Positions 1 through 8,388 of a stretch of DNA of 28,584 bases are shown one piece after another. The stretch's first letter is position 1, and every line of letters begins with the position of its first letter. The DNA is taken from positions 1 to 28,584 of the forward strand of contig CAKZHN010000012.1 of assembly GCA_936924235.1 (NCBI GenBank), given 5' to 3'. The notes beneath the pieces are model-generated. The model saw only the letters and a list, made by a program, of their open reading frames with translations. It had not been told where the DNA came from and searched no databases. Both the position numbers and the translations under genes were made by a program. This DNA comes from an uncultured Rhodoplanes sp. GTDB taxonomy: Bacteria > Pseudomonadota > Alphaproteobacteria > Rhizobiales > Xanthobacteraceae.

Positions 1-714
1 ATAGGGCAGCGTCAGGTCGGCCACGAAATGATGGGCGCCCACGATCCTGCGCACCGGAAAATCCGCGACCGGCGCATTCACATGCGGCACCAGATGCAGC
101 CGGCCCGGGCCGAGCCACGAGCCTTTCACGGTGATGTCGGTGAGATTGTAGGCGACGAGCTGACAGATCTCGGGATGGCCGTCGACGCCGGGGATGAGCT
201 TCAGATTGACTTGGGTCTTGGACAGCGCGGCGGTGGTGCGCACGCCGTTACCGGCCATGCTCTCGTGCTTGTAGCCCATGGTGCCCATGGCCACGAGCTG
301 CCCACCATATTCCAAGGTGCCGGTCAGCGTATCCTTGACGATCTCCAGCTTGGGATGAGCGTATTTTTTGGGGAAACCCCAGATCTCGCGGCCCGCCGCG
401 ATTGGCGGATCGTCGTCGAGATACATCTGCGTGACGAAATTGACCTCTTCGCCCTTGTAGCGGCAGGGCAGCACCATGCCGGACTCGGTGTAGCTGCCGA
501 AGCGTGAGCTGTCCGGCATCTTGATCCATTCGTAGTGCACCAGCGGCTGATCCACCCGCTCGAGCGGCTCGGGCAACTGATGGCGAACCACGTCCCAATC
601 CGTCTCGTAGGTGATGACCATGAATTCGCGGTCGATGAAGCGATAAGGCCCGGCCGGATAGCTCGGCCCCGCGGCCGGCATCGAGGGCAGCTTCAGGATT
701 TCATCTTTGTTCAT
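1..714 (-). CDS. adc: Acetoacetate decarboxylase, 3' end outside window
   Basis: Decarboxylates acetoacetate to acetone and CO2 through a lysine Schiff base in the cytoplasm. The frame opens at ATG 712-714 (MNKDEILKLP) and runs 238 codons to the window edge without a stop. The characterised clostridial enzyme has about 244 residues, so only a short C-terminal tail is probably missing. The family signature is clear: GREIWGFPKKYA at residues 108-119 with the tandem lysines K116-K117, where the first aligns with the catalytic lysine. R29, E62 and E77 sit where the family has its active-site arginine and acidic residues. A short AGG lies upstream of the ATG. It is divergent from the patatin-like gene across about 190 bases. 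A role in ketone-body or polyhydroxybutyrate breakdown is an inference from family and neighbour only. Confidence 0.9.
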   Translation of the reverse strand, partial: MNKDEILKLPSMPAAGPSYPAGPYRFIDREFMVITYETDWDVVRHQLPEPLERVDQPLVHYEWIKMPDSSRFGSYTESGMVLPCRYKGEEVNFVTQMYLDDDPPIAAGREIWGFPKKYAHPKLEIVKDTLTGTLEYGGQLVAMGTMGYKHESMAGNGVRTTAALSKTQVNLKLIPGVDGHPEICQLVAYNLTDITVKGSWLGPGRLHLVPHVNAPVADFPVRRIVGAHHFVADLTLPY

Positions 715-907
715 CGCAACCTTTGAACGCTTCTAAGCAAATGCGTCGGCGTCCCGGCTCAAGGCTTGGAAAGCACTGTGAAATCCCACTGTGAAACGGT
801 GCCGACGGCTTTGTGACAGCGGTGTTATGCGGCGTCATGCAGCGGTCACAGCAATTCAAGACACTCGAACGCATGACGTTTGGGCCGTTGGTGCTGGGAA
901 TTGGCCG
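715..907. promoter_or_regulatory. Divergent intergenic region with CACTGTGAAA direct repeat
   Basis: This 193-base gap must hold the promoters of the decarboxylase gene (minus) and the patatin-like gene (plus). It contains a perfect 10-base direct repeat, CACTGTGAAA, at 774-783 and 787-796, with a 13-base period. Further TGTGA/TCACA-type words follow: TGTGAC at 812-817 and GTCACA at 845-850. No convincing -35/-10 pair was recognised. Operator function is inferred only from the repeat and its position. Confidence 0.3.
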
Positions 908-2092
908 ATGCACGACATTCCGACCAAATCGAAACATCGCCTGGCGGAAGCCTCGTCCCCCGCGCAAGCTCCGCATCCTTGGCGGCCGGAGCGCTGCGAC
1001 CGCATCGCCCTGGTGCTGCAGGGTGGCGGCGCGCTCGGCGCCTATCAGGCCGGCGTCTATCAGGCGATGCACGAGGCCGGCGTCGAGCCGGACTGGGTGT
1101 CCGGTGTCTCGATCGGCGCGATCAATTCGGCGATCATCGCCGGCAATCCGCCGAGCCGCAGGCTGAAGCAGCTCCAGACATTTTGGGAGCGCATCACCGA
1201 GCGGAAAATCTGGGCGTTCACGCCCGACGGCGACGTGTTCCGCAAGGCGCGCAACGCCACGAGTTGCTTCGTCACCACCATGGCGGGCCAGCCGGGCTTC
1301 TTCCAACCGCGCTTTCCCAATCCGTGGCTGAGCCTCACCGGCGCGACCACGGCAACCAGCTATTACGACAGCGAGCCGCTGCGCGAGACGCTTTATGAAC
1401 TCGTCGACTTCTCGCTGATCAACGATCAGGCCACCCGCTTCTCGGTCGGCGCCGTCAACGTCCTCACCGGCAACTTCATCTATTTCGACAATGCCAAGGA
1501 GAGGATCGAGCCGGACCACATCATGGCCAGCGGCGCGCTGCCGCCCGCTTTGCCGATGATGAAGATCGGCACCGATCATTTCTGGGACGGCGGCATCGTC
1601 TCCAACACGCCGCTGCAACATCTGCTCGATCAGGACGACCGGCTGAACACCCTGGTGTTCCAGGTCGACCTGTTCAGCGCGCGTGGCGTGCTGCCGCGCG
1701 ACATGCAGGACGTGCTCGCGCGACACAAGGACATCATGTACTCGTCGCGCACGCGTTACACCACAGACGTGTTCCGCCGCATCCACACCTGGAAGACAAC
1801 GCTGCAGAAGGCGTTGGCGAAGATTTCCGACGATCAGCTGAGCGACCCCGAGCGCAAGCTCAAGGACGAGCTTTCGGACCTTGCCGAGATCACCATCCTG
1901 CACCTGATCTATCAGCAGAAGGCCTACGAGGGTCACGCCAAGGACTACGAATTCTCCGGCACCTCGATGCGCGAGCATTGGCAGAGCGGCTACGAGGACA
2001 CGCGGCGCACGCTGAAGCGGCGCGAATGGCTTTCCATGCCGCCGGCCGGCTCCGGCATCGTGGTGCACGACGTTCACCGGGAGGTGGATTGA
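908..2092 (+). CDS. Patatin-like phospholipase family protein
   Basis: Predicted serine lipid acyl hydrolase with a Ser-Asp dyad, 394 residues from ATG 908. The patatin core starts near residue 32 with the oxyanion-hole loop GGGALGAYQAG (39-49). The nucleophile elbow GVSIG follows at 66-70 (S68), and the catalytic aspartate lies in DGG at D227. The C-terminal third, after about residue 280, resembles the DUF3734 extension found on many proteobacterial patatins; that assignment is from memory. An in-frame GTG at 791 would add 39 residues of low-complexity, Arg-rich sequence, so I prefer ATG 908, although its Shine-Dalgarno match is only moderate. No signal peptide is visible, which suggests a cytoplasmic or peripheral membrane enzyme. 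Substrate unknown. In related bacteria such genes can lie near 3-hydroxybutyrate metabolism genes, which would fit the decarboxylase next door, but this is inference. Confidence 0.85.
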   Translation: MHDIPTKSKHRLAEASSPAQAPHPWRPERCDRIALVLQGGGALGAYQAGVYQAMHEAGVEPDWVSGVSIGAINSAIIAGNPPSRRLKQLQTFWERITERKIWAFTPDGDVFRKARNATSCFVTTMAGQPGFFQPRFPNPWLSLTGATTATSYYDSEPLRETLYELVDFSLINDQATRFSVGAVNVLTGNFIYFDNAKERIEPDHIMASGALPPALPMMKIGTDHFWDGGIVSNTPLQHLLDQDDRLNTLVFQVDLFSARGVLPRDMQDVLARHKDIMYSSRTRYTTDVFRRIHTWKTTLQKALAKISDDQLSDPERKLKDELSDLAEITILHLIYQQKAYEGHAKDYEFSGTSMREHWQSGYEDTRRTLKRREWLSMPPAGSGIVVHDVHREVD

Positions 2093-2145
2093 GGTCGCCG
2101 CGGCGGAAGCCTGTCGATCTTCGGTCTTGAGGGGTGGGATCGCAG

Positions 2146-3183
2146 ATGAATGTGCGGGTGTCTGACGGTGCCGCGCCGGGCGCGGGCGGAGCCCATGCGG
2201 TCTCTGGGATTGTCCCCGGACTGGTCTGGGCGTTCCACATTCACGACGACGGCTCGGTCGAGAATCTGCCGGTCGGCAAGCCGATCGCCTCGCACCACGA
2301 CGGCTGGCGCTGGCTGCATCTCGACTTGGCCAACGTGCAGGCGCAGCAATGGCTCCGCACGGCGGATTTGCCGCCGATCGGCGTCGCCACGATGCTCTCG
2401 GCCAACCCGCATCAGCAGCTCCATGTCGGCGAAACCCTGATTCACGGCGTGTTCGCGGATCTGCTTCGCAACATCGAAGGTGCCAGTAACGAGATCGGCC
2501 ATCTGCATTTCATGATGTCCGACCGGCTGCTGATCAGCGGGCGCCACCATGCCCTGGCGTCGGTGCAGTCGGCCCGCGAACAGATCGAGCGTGGCGCCTG
2601 CCGGCTGCCGCACGTCGCGGCGCTGCTGGAGCTGATCGTCGAGCACCTGGCCGACGGCATCGATGATGCCGCCGACCGGCTGGAAACCGAGCTCGACCGC
2701 GTCGAGGATGAGCTCGCGATCGGCACCACCAAGAGCGCGGCGCGGCAGACCCTGTCGGGCAACCGCCGCACCGTGGTGCGCCTGCATCGCCAGCTTTCGG
2801 GGCTGCGCGCCCTCTTCCACCGGCTCGAACGGCAGAACATCGACGGGCTGCCGCCGGAACTGCGGATCGCCGCGGGCAAGCTCGCGCAACGGCTCGACGA
2901 TCTCGACCACACAGTGGTGGAAATCCGCGAGCGCGGACATCGCCTGCAGGAGGAGCTGTCGCAGCTGCTCACCGAGGAATCCAACCGCCACCTCGGGATC
3001 CTCTCGGTCCTCACCGCGTTGTTACTGCCGCCCACTCTCGTCACCGGCTTCTTCGGCATGAACGTCAAAGGCATGCCGCTGAACGTCGATGAAACAGACG
3101 TGTTCTGGGCCAGCGCGCTGGTGGTCGCCTCGCCGCTGCTCGTCTATTTCGTCATGCGACGCTTCGGCATGTTCAAGTCCTAA
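2146..3183 (+). CDS. CorA/ZntB-type divalent cation transporter
   Basis: Inner-membrane pentameric channel-type transporter of the CorA metal ion transporter family, 345 residues. The long N-terminal cytoplasmic part ends in a charged helix-rich stretch (about residues 150-285), as expected for the stalk helix. Two C-terminal membrane helices follow, about 288-303 and 318-338. The signature GMN is at 304-306 within FFGMNVKGMP, in the loop between the helices. Whether it carries Mg2+, Co2+/Ni2+ or Zn2+ (ZntB-like) cannot be told from sequence. ATG 2146 was chosen because GAGGGGTGGG lies just upstream at 2129-2138; an in-frame GTG at 2134 lies inside that ribosome-binding site. It follows the patatin gene by 53 bases and precedes ppk2 by 11 bases, so co-transcription with ppk2 is likely. 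Confidence 0.88.
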   Translation: MNVRVSDGAAPGAGGAHAVSGIVPGLVWAFHIHDDGSVENLPVGKPIASHHDGWRWLHLDLANVQAQQWLRTADLPPIGVATMLSANPHQQLHVGETLIHGVFADLLRNIEGASNEIGHLHFMMSDRLLISGRHHALASVQSAREQIERGACRLPHVAALLELIVEHLADGIDDAADRLETELDRVEDELAIGTTKSAARQTLSGNRRTVVRLHRQLSGLRALFHRLERQNIDGLPPELRIAAGKLAQRLDDLDHTVVEIRERGHRLQEELSQLLTEESNRHLGILSVLTALLLPPTLVTGFFGMNVKGMPLNVDETDVFWASALVVASPLLVYFVMRRFGMFKS

Positions 3184-3194
3184 GGAGAAGTCCA

Positions 3195-4121
3195 ATGAAA
3201 GGCCTCAAGAACGGAAATGGCGACGCGTTGCGCGCGCAGATCGCTGAAGAGATGGCGGACAGCTTCGACGAGGAGCTGGAGCTCGAGTTCGACGACGAGC
3301 GCCTCGACAAGCTGCTCAGCGAGGTCGAGGACACGCCGGACCGCGACACGCTCGACCGCAAGGTCTACTTCAAAGAGCTGCTCCGCATGCAGGGCGAGCT
3401 GGTCAAGCTGCAGGACTGGGTGCAGCACGAAAAGAAGAAGGTCGTGGTGATCTTCGAGGGTCGCGACTCCGCCGGCAAGGGCGGCGTGATCAAGCGCATC
3501 ACCCAGCGGCTCAACCCGCGCATCTGCCGGGTCGCGGCGCTGCCGGCGCCGAACGAGCGCGAGCGCACGCAATGGTACTTCCAGCGCTACGCCGCCCACC
3601 TGCCCTCGGGCGGCGAGATCGTGCTGTTCGACCGGAGCTGGTACAACCGCGCCGGCGTCGAGCGCGTGATGGGCTTCTGCACCGACGAGCAGTACGAGGA
3701 GTTCTTCCACTCGGCACCGGAGTTCGAGCGGATGCTGGTGCGCTCGGGCACCATCCTGCTCAAGTACTGGTTCTCGATCACCGACGAGGAGCAGCAGTTC
3801 CGCTTCATGATGCGGATCCACGATCCGCTCAAGCAGTGGAAGCTGAGCCCGATGGACGTTCAGGCGCGCGCCCGCTGGGAGCAGTACACCAAGGCCAAGG
3901 AGACCATGCTCGAGCGCACGCATATCCCCGAGGCGCCGTGGTGGGTGGTCGAGGCGGTCGACAAGAAGCGCGCGCGGCTGAACTGCATCAGCCATTTCCT
4001 GAGCCAGATTCCGTACCAGGACGTCGCGCATGTCCCGGTGGTGCTGCCGCCGCGGGTGCGCAATCCGGACTACCACCGCGGGCCGATCCCGAAGGAGATG
4101 TACGTCCCGGCGACGTATTAG
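3195..4121 (+). CDS. ppk2: Polyphosphate kinase 2 (PPK2), class I type
   Basis: Transfers phosphate between polyphosphate and nucleoside diphosphates; class I enzymes mainly make ATP or GTP from polyphosphate. The protein has 308 residues, with an acidic N-terminal extension (about 1-50) before the P-loop kinase fold. The Walker A loop GRDSAGKGG is at 89-97. The Walker B/lid motif DRSWYNRAGVERVMG is at 146-160. Both are hallmarks of PPK2. A strong ribosome-binding site, AGGAG, lies 8 bases before ATG 3195. The 11-base gap to the cation transporter gene suggests one transcript; polyphosphate is a divalent-cation complex, so the pairing is plausible but unproven. The gene ends just before a long palindrome that may serve as its terminator. 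Confidence 0.93.
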   Translation: MKGLKNGNGDALRAQIAEEMADSFDEELELEFDDERLDKLLSEVEDTPDRDTLDRKVYFKELLRMQGELVKLQDWVQHEKKKVVVIFEGRDSAGKGGVIKRITQRLNPRICRVAALPAPNERERTQWYFQRYAAHLPSGGEIVLFDRSWYNRAGVERVMGFCTDEQYEEFFHSAPEFERMLVRSGTILLKYWFSITDEEQQFRFMMRIHDPLKQWKLSPMDVQARARWEQYTKAKETMLERTHIPEAPWWVVEAVDKKRARLNCISHFLSQIPYQDVAHVPVVLPPRVRNPDYHRGPIPKEMYVPATY

Positions 4122-4162
4122 GGATACGCTGACTTTTTATTTTTGAAACAAGCGCGTTCTCG

Positions 4163-4277
4163 CCCCGTCATCTTGAGGTGCGAGCGCAGCAAGCCTCGAA
4201 GGATGCGGCCCCGAAATCGCGGGCCGTATCCTTCGAGGCTCGTTCGCTTCGCTCACTCGCACCTCAGGATGACGGGG
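4163..4277. repeat. 115-base imperfect intergenic palindrome (REP/BIME-like)
   Basis: Two nested stems can be read by eye. The outer arms, 4163-4186 and 4254-4277, pair over 24 bases with two mismatches; the left arm begins CCCCGTCATCTTGAGGTGCG. The inner arms, 4192-4211 and 4221-4240, pair over 20 bases with one mismatch around a 9-base loop; the left arm begins AGCCTCGAAGGATGCGG. It fills the gap between convergent ppk2 and kdpE and would form a strong hairpin in RNA from either strand. I recall closely similar 'CATCCTGAGGTGCGAGC' palindromes as dispersed repeats in Bradyrhizobium-group genomes. A bidirectional terminator or RNA-stabilising role is inferred. Confidence 0.75.
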
Positions 4278-4309
4278 ATAGACCGTCCGGGTTGACTGAA
4301 AGCCGCGTT

Positions 4310-4999
4310 TCAGTCCGGCGCCTTCAGCCGATAACCGATACCCGTCTCCGTCAGCACATATTGCGGCGTGTTCGGATCAGCCTCGATCTTCTGCCGGAGC
4401 TGCCGCACATAGACGCGCAAGTACTGCGCGTCGGTGAGATCGTCCCACAACTCGCCGAGCAGGAACTTGTGCGTCAGCACCTTGCCGGCGTGCTGCACCA
4501 GGATGCGCAGCAGGTCGTACTCCTTGGGCGACAGCTTCACCTCCTTGTCGCGCACCTTGACGATGCGCCGCACCAGATCGACGGAGAGATCGCCGGTGCG
4601 GAACACCGGCCGCTCGCCGTGCACCTGAAGCTGGTGGCGGAGCGCGGCGCGCATCCGCGCCAGCAGCTCGTCCATGCCGAACGGCTTGGTGACGTAATCG
4701 TCCGCGCCGAGATCGAGCGCCTGTACCTTGCCGGCCTCGTCGCCGCGGCTCGACAGCACCACGATCGGCACGCTTTCGTTCTTCGACCGTATCTGCCGAA
4801 GCAGCTCGTGGCCCTGAATGTCCGGCAGGCCGAGATCGAGGATCACGAGATCGGGCTGCTCGCCCATCAGCTCGAGCGCGGTCTTGCCGTTGGGGGCCTC
4901 CAGCACCTGATAGCTCTGCGTGGCCAATCCCATCCGCAACAGCTTGCGGATCGGCGGCTCGTCGTCGACCACCAGCACCTTGATCGGGGCGGCGCTCAT
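4310..4999 (-). CDS. kdpE: KdpE response regulator
   Basis: OmpR/PhoB-type transcription factor of 229 residues that activates the kdp operon when phosphorylated by KdpD. The receiver domain (about 5-118) carries the acidic pair D12-D13, phosphoacceptor D55 in VILDLGLPD, and K105 in DYVTKPF. The C-terminal winged-helix DNA-binding domain (about 130-227) shows the typical LSPKEYDLLRILVQHAGKVL and VYVRQLRQKIE stretches and ends with GIGYRL. Its start codon overlaps the kdpD stop by four bases (ATGA), so translation is probably coupled and the pair is made in fixed ratio. Being last in the kdp locus, it should be autoregulated with the transporter, although a separate promoter before kdpD is possible. 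Confidence 0.96.
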   Translation of the reverse strand: MSAAPIKVLVVDDEPPIRKLLRMGLATQSYQVLEAPNGKTALELMGEQPDLVILDLGLPDIQGHELLRQIRSKNESVPIVVLSSRGDEAGKVQALDLGADDYVTKPFGMDELLARMRAALRHQLQVHGERPVFRTGDLSVDLVRRIVKVRDKEVKLSPKEYDLLRILVQHAGKVLTHKFLLGELWDDLTDAQYLRVYVRQLRQKIEADPNTPQYVLTETGIGYRLKAPD

Positions 5000-7713
5000 G
5001 CGGCGGTTTCCAACGCCTGGGTCGCCGCCGTTTGCGGCAGCGCGATCGTGAACACCGCGCCCGGACGGTCCGGCCGGTTCGCGGCGGTGAGGCTGCCCTG
5101 CATCGCCTCGACGAAGCCGCGCGCAATGGACAGCCCGAGCCCGGTGCCGGCCTTGACCTGATCGGTCTTCTGCGCCCGGTAGAACTTGTCGAAGATATGC
5201 TCGACGTCGGTGGCCGCAATCCCATCGCCCTCGTCAATGACTTGCAGATAAATCCGCTCGCGGTCGCGCCAGGTCCGGATCGCGATCGTGGTGCCGGTGG
5301 GCGCGTATTTCGCGGCGTTGTCGAGCAGGTTGAACAGCGCCTGCTCGAACAGCACTGCGTCGACGGCAATCATCGGCAGGTCCTTGGCCAGATCGAGCTC
5401 GACGCGATGCCCGGCCAGGATCTTGGCGGCCCGGCGCAACGCGGAGCCCACGATCTCGCCGATGTCATGGGGCGCGAGATTGGGCTCGATCGCGCCGGAC
5501 TCGAGCTTGGTCATGTCGAGCAGGTTGGCAATGAAACGGTTGAGCCGCTCGGACTCGTCGACGATGGTCGAAAGCAACTCCACGCGCTGCGCCTCGCTGA
5601 GCTTGTCGGCGAGATCGCGCAGCGTGCCGGCGGAGCCGAGCACCGCCGCGAGCGGCGTCTTGAGGTCGTGCGAGATCGAGGTGAGCAGCGCCGAGCGCAG
5701 CCGCTCGGTCTCGACCGTGCGCTTGACGCGGTCCATGTCCTCCACGAGATGCACCCGCTCAATGGCGAGCGCGCCCTGGTCGATCAGCGCGTCGAGCAGC
5801 CGCCGCTCGTCGGGCGTCAAGAGCGGCCCGGGCTTGTCGCTGTCGATGCCGACCACGCCGATGGCGCCGCGGCCGGTGCGCATCGGCAGGAACAGGCGCT
5901 TGGCGCCCGGCAGGGTGTCGGAGCCCCGCCCCGCCGGCCGGTCGTTGTGCCAGGCCCAATTGGCGGCCGCGAGATCGGCGTCGTCGAGCGTATCCTCCGG
6001 CGGATAGCCGGCCTTGACCGTGATCTTGCCGTTCTCGGGCAAAAGCAGCACGACGCGCACCTTCAGCATCAGCGCTGTCTGATAGGCGGTCGCCCAGAGC
6101 ACATCGTCGAGCGTGCCGGTGCCGGCGAGCTTGCGGCTGAACGAATAGAGCGACTCGGTGGTGCGCGCCCGGCTCATCGCGACCACCGCCTGGGTGCGCA
6201 CGCGGGCCGCGACATTGGACACGATCACCGCCATCACGATGAAGAAGAAGAACGCCGCGACATTGGTCGGCTCGGCGATGGTGAATTCGTAAAGCGGTGG
6301 CAGGAAGAAGAAGTTATAGCAGAGCGACGAGACGATGCTGGCGAACAGCGAGGGCCACAAGCCATAGCGCACCGCGACGCCAACCACCGCGGTCAGAAAC
6401 ACCAGGTCGACGTTTTCGAGGCCAAGGCGCGGGATAATGAGTTCGCCTGTGCCAAGCGCGATCGCAACGGCCACCAACGCCACGAGATAGGGCCGCGGAT
6501 CGAGCGCCTGGGCGACCTCGGCGGCGCGCACGGTCTTCTTCGGGATGGGCTCGCCCGCCACCGCGTCGCCGGCGATGACATGCACGCTGATGTTGCCGGA
6601 CCGCCGCACCAGATCGTGGACCACCGAGCCGTGCATGATCTCGAACCAGCGCGAGCGGGTGGACTTACCGATCACGATCTGGGTGACGTTGTGCGACTGC
6701 GCATAGCCGATCACGTCATCGGCGAGGCGCTGATCCGCGGTCGGAATCGTGACCGCCTCGCCGCCCAGCCCCTCCACGAGACGCAGCGTGTCGGCAATGC
6801 GGTCGCGCTGGTCCTCGGTGTATTGCAGGCTCCGGCGGCTCTCGACATAGAGCGCCACCCAGGGCCCGTGCAGTCGGTCGGCAAGCCGCTTGGCGTAGCG
6901 CACGAGGCCCGCGGCGCGCGGGTCCTCGCTGACGCAGACCAGAATGCGCTCGCCCGCGGGCCACGGCCCCTGGATGGCGCGGGCCTGCATCTCGGTGAGA
7001 AGCTGCTCGTCGACCCGGTCGGCGGTCCTTCGCAGCGCAAGCTCACGCAGCGCGGTGAGATTGGCCGGCGAGAAGAAGTGCTCGAGTGCGCGTTCAGCTT
7101 GGCGGGGCACATAGACCTTGCCCTCCTTCAGGCGCTGGATCAGGTCGTCGGGCGTCAGGTCAATGAGCTCGACCGCATCGGCGCGGTCGAAGATCGCGTC
7201 CGGCACGGTCTCGCGCACCCGCACATGGGTGATCTGCGCGACCACGTCGTTGAGGCTTTCGATGTGCTGGATGTTGACCGTGGTGTAGACGTTGATGCCG
7301 CGGTCGAGCAACTCCTCGACGTCGAGATAGCGCTTGGGATGGCGGCTACCGGCGGCGTTGGTGTGGGCGAGCTCGTCGACGAGAACGATCTGCGGCCCGC
7401 GGGCGATAATGCCGTCGAGGTCCATCTCCTCGAGGATCTGGCCTTTGTAGTCGAGCTGCCGCCGCGGCACGACCTCGAGGCCGTCCAGCAGCGCCTCGGT
7501 CTCCTTGCGGCCGTGGGTCTCGACCACGCCGATGACGACGTCGTAGCCGTCGCGCTGCCGGGCCCTGGCCTGCTGCAGCATCTCGTAGGTCTTGCCGACG
7601 CCGGGCGCGGCGCCGACGAAAATCCGGAGCTTGCCCGAGCGCCGTTCCTCCTTCCGCGCCGCTTCCAGCAGCGCTTCCGGCGAGGGCCTATGGTCGTGCC
7701 GGGAATCGTCCAT
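4996..7713 (-). CDS. kdpD: KdpD sensor histidine kinase
   Basis: Membrane sensor of potassium limitation and ionic stress that phosphorylates KdpE; 905 residues, normal family length. Domains in order: the N-terminal KdpD domain (about 25-235) with Walker A GAAPGVGKT at 34-42 and the VLVDELAHTN stretch; a universal-stress-protein-like domain (about 250-375); four closely spaced membrane helices (about 400-510); a GAF-like region; and a HisKA domain with SHDLKTPLAAVLGS, phosphorylated histidine H682. A HATPase domain follows, with N-box LFNLLDNAAKYAP and G-boxes DEGDGIA and GTGLGLSI. The start is ATG 7713. A good GGAGG lies 15 bases upstream, slightly far; a nearer ATG is out of frame. It lies 57 bases after kdpC and overlaps kdpE by four bases. 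Confidence 0.96.
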   Translation of the reverse strand: MDDSRHDHRPSPEALLEAARKEERRSGKLRIFVGAAPGVGKTYEMLQQARARQRDGYDVVIGVVETHGRKETEALLDGLEVVPRRQLDYKGQILEEMDLDGIIARGPQIVLVDELAHTNAAGSRHPKRYLDVEELLDRGINVYTTVNIQHIESLNDVVAQITHVRVRETVPDAIFDRADAVELIDLTPDDLIQRLKEGKVYVPRQAERALEHFFSPANLTALRELALRRTADRVDEQLLTEMQARAIQGPWPAGERILVCVSEDPRAAGLVRYAKRLADRLHGPWVALYVESRRSLQYTEDQRDRIADTLRLVEGLGGEAVTIPTADQRLADDVIGYAQSHNVTQIVIGKSTRSRWFEIMHGSVVHDLVRRSGNISVHVIAGDAVAGEPIPKKTVRAAEVAQALDPRPYLVALVAVAIALGTGELIIPRLGLENVDLVFLTAVVGVAVRYGLWPSLFASIVSSLCYNFFFLPPLYEFTIAEPTNVAAFFFFIVMAVIVSNVAARVRTQAVVAMSRARTTESLYSFSRKLAGTGTLDDVLWATAYQTALMLKVRVVLLLPENGKITVKAGYPPEDTLDDADLAAANWAWHNDRPAGRGSDTLPGAKRLFLPMRTGRGAIGVVGIDSDKPGPLLTPDERRLLDALIDQGALAIERVHLVEDMDRVKRTVETERLRSALLTSISHDLKTPLAAVLGSAGTLRDLADKLSEAQRVELLSTIVDESERLNRFIANLLDMTKLESGAIEPNLAPHDIGEIVGSALRRAAKILAGHRVELDLAKDLPMIAVDAVLFEQALFNLLDNAAKYAPTGTTIAIRTWRDRERIYLQVIDEGDGIAATDVEHIFDKFYRAQKTDQVKAGTGLGLSIARGFVEAMQGSLTAANRPDRPGAVFTIALPQTAATQALETAA

Positions 7714-7770
7714 GCCTAGACATATAGTCCTCCGGCCATCGCCTTGTCAGGCGACAGCCGGATGCCTGCC

Positions 7771-8376
7771 CTACCCGGCGGACACTTTGTCCAGGTCGAG
7801 ATTGAGCTGCAGAACGTTGACGCGCAGCTCGCCGAAGATGCCGAAGGTCCGGCCTTCGACGTGGTCCTGGACGAGCTGCCGCACGCGGTCCTCCGGGAGC
7901 TTCCGCGCCTTGGCGATGCGCGGCACCTGGAACAGCGCCGCCTCCGGCGAGATGTGCGGGTCGAGCCCGCTGCCGGACGTGGTCACCAGATCGATCGGCA
8001 CTGGCATCCCGGGGTTCTCCTGCTTCAGCTTTTCGACGTCCTCCTTCACGCGGTCGGCGAGCGCCTTGTTGGTCGGGCCGAGATTGGCGCCGCCCGAGTT
8101 GGCAGCGTTGTAGGGAGCCGGAACGGTCTTGGAGGAATCCTGCGGATCCGGCGCGGTGGTCGCCGACGGGCGACCGTGGAAGTACTTCTCCTCGGTGAAG
8201 CTCTGGCCGATCAGGGCCGAGCCGATCACCTTGCCGTCCTTCTCGATCAGGCTCCCGTGCGCTCGCAATGGGAAGATGGTTTCGGCAATGCCGGTGATCG
8301 CCAGCGGATAGGCAAGCCCGGTGATGAGCGTCAGCGCGACGAGCAGCACGATGGCCGGGCGGATTTCTCGCAACAT
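7771..8376 (-). CDS. kdpC: Potassium-transporting ATPase subunit KdpC
   Basis: Single-span accessory subunit of the KdpFABC potassium pump, 201 residues. The N-terminal hydrophobic helix (about 8-30) anchors it in the inner membrane and the rest lies in the periplasm. Family signatures include TGLAYPLAITG, FTEEKYFHGRPSA, the YNAANSGGANLGPTN block and the late DPHISPEAALFQVPRIAKAR block. KdpC is thought to raise potassium affinity and stabilise the complex. A ribosome-binding site, GGGAGAA, lies five bases before ATG 8376. It follows kdpB by 12 bases within the operon. Confidence 0.96.
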   Translation of the reverse strand: MLREIRPAIVLLVALTLITGLAYPLAITGIAETIFPLRAHGSLIEKDGKVIGSALIGQSFTEEKYFHGRPSATTAPDPQDSSKTVPAPYNAANSGGANLGPTNKALADRVKEDVEKLKQENPGMPVPIDLVTTSGSGLDPHISPEAALFQVPRIAKARKLPEDRVRQLVQDHVEGRTFGIFGELRVNVLQLNLDLDKVSAG

Positions 8377-8388
8377 GATTGTTCTCCC

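Noticed and set aside
791..907. Upstream GTG start adding 39 residues to the patatin-like protein
   Set aside because: The extension is unlike the family and overlaps the repeat-rich promoter region; ATG 908 fits better.
701..2077. 458-codon open frame on the minus strand across the patatin gene
   Set aside because: Antisense shadow; the plus strand has GGGALGAYQAG, GVSIG and DGG in order.
5032..7719. 895-codon open frame on the plus strand, antisense to kdpD
   Set aside because: The composition is that of a high-GC antisense shadow (His/Arg/Asp/Gly-rich, no domain), while the opposite strand encodes a full KdpD with all motifs.
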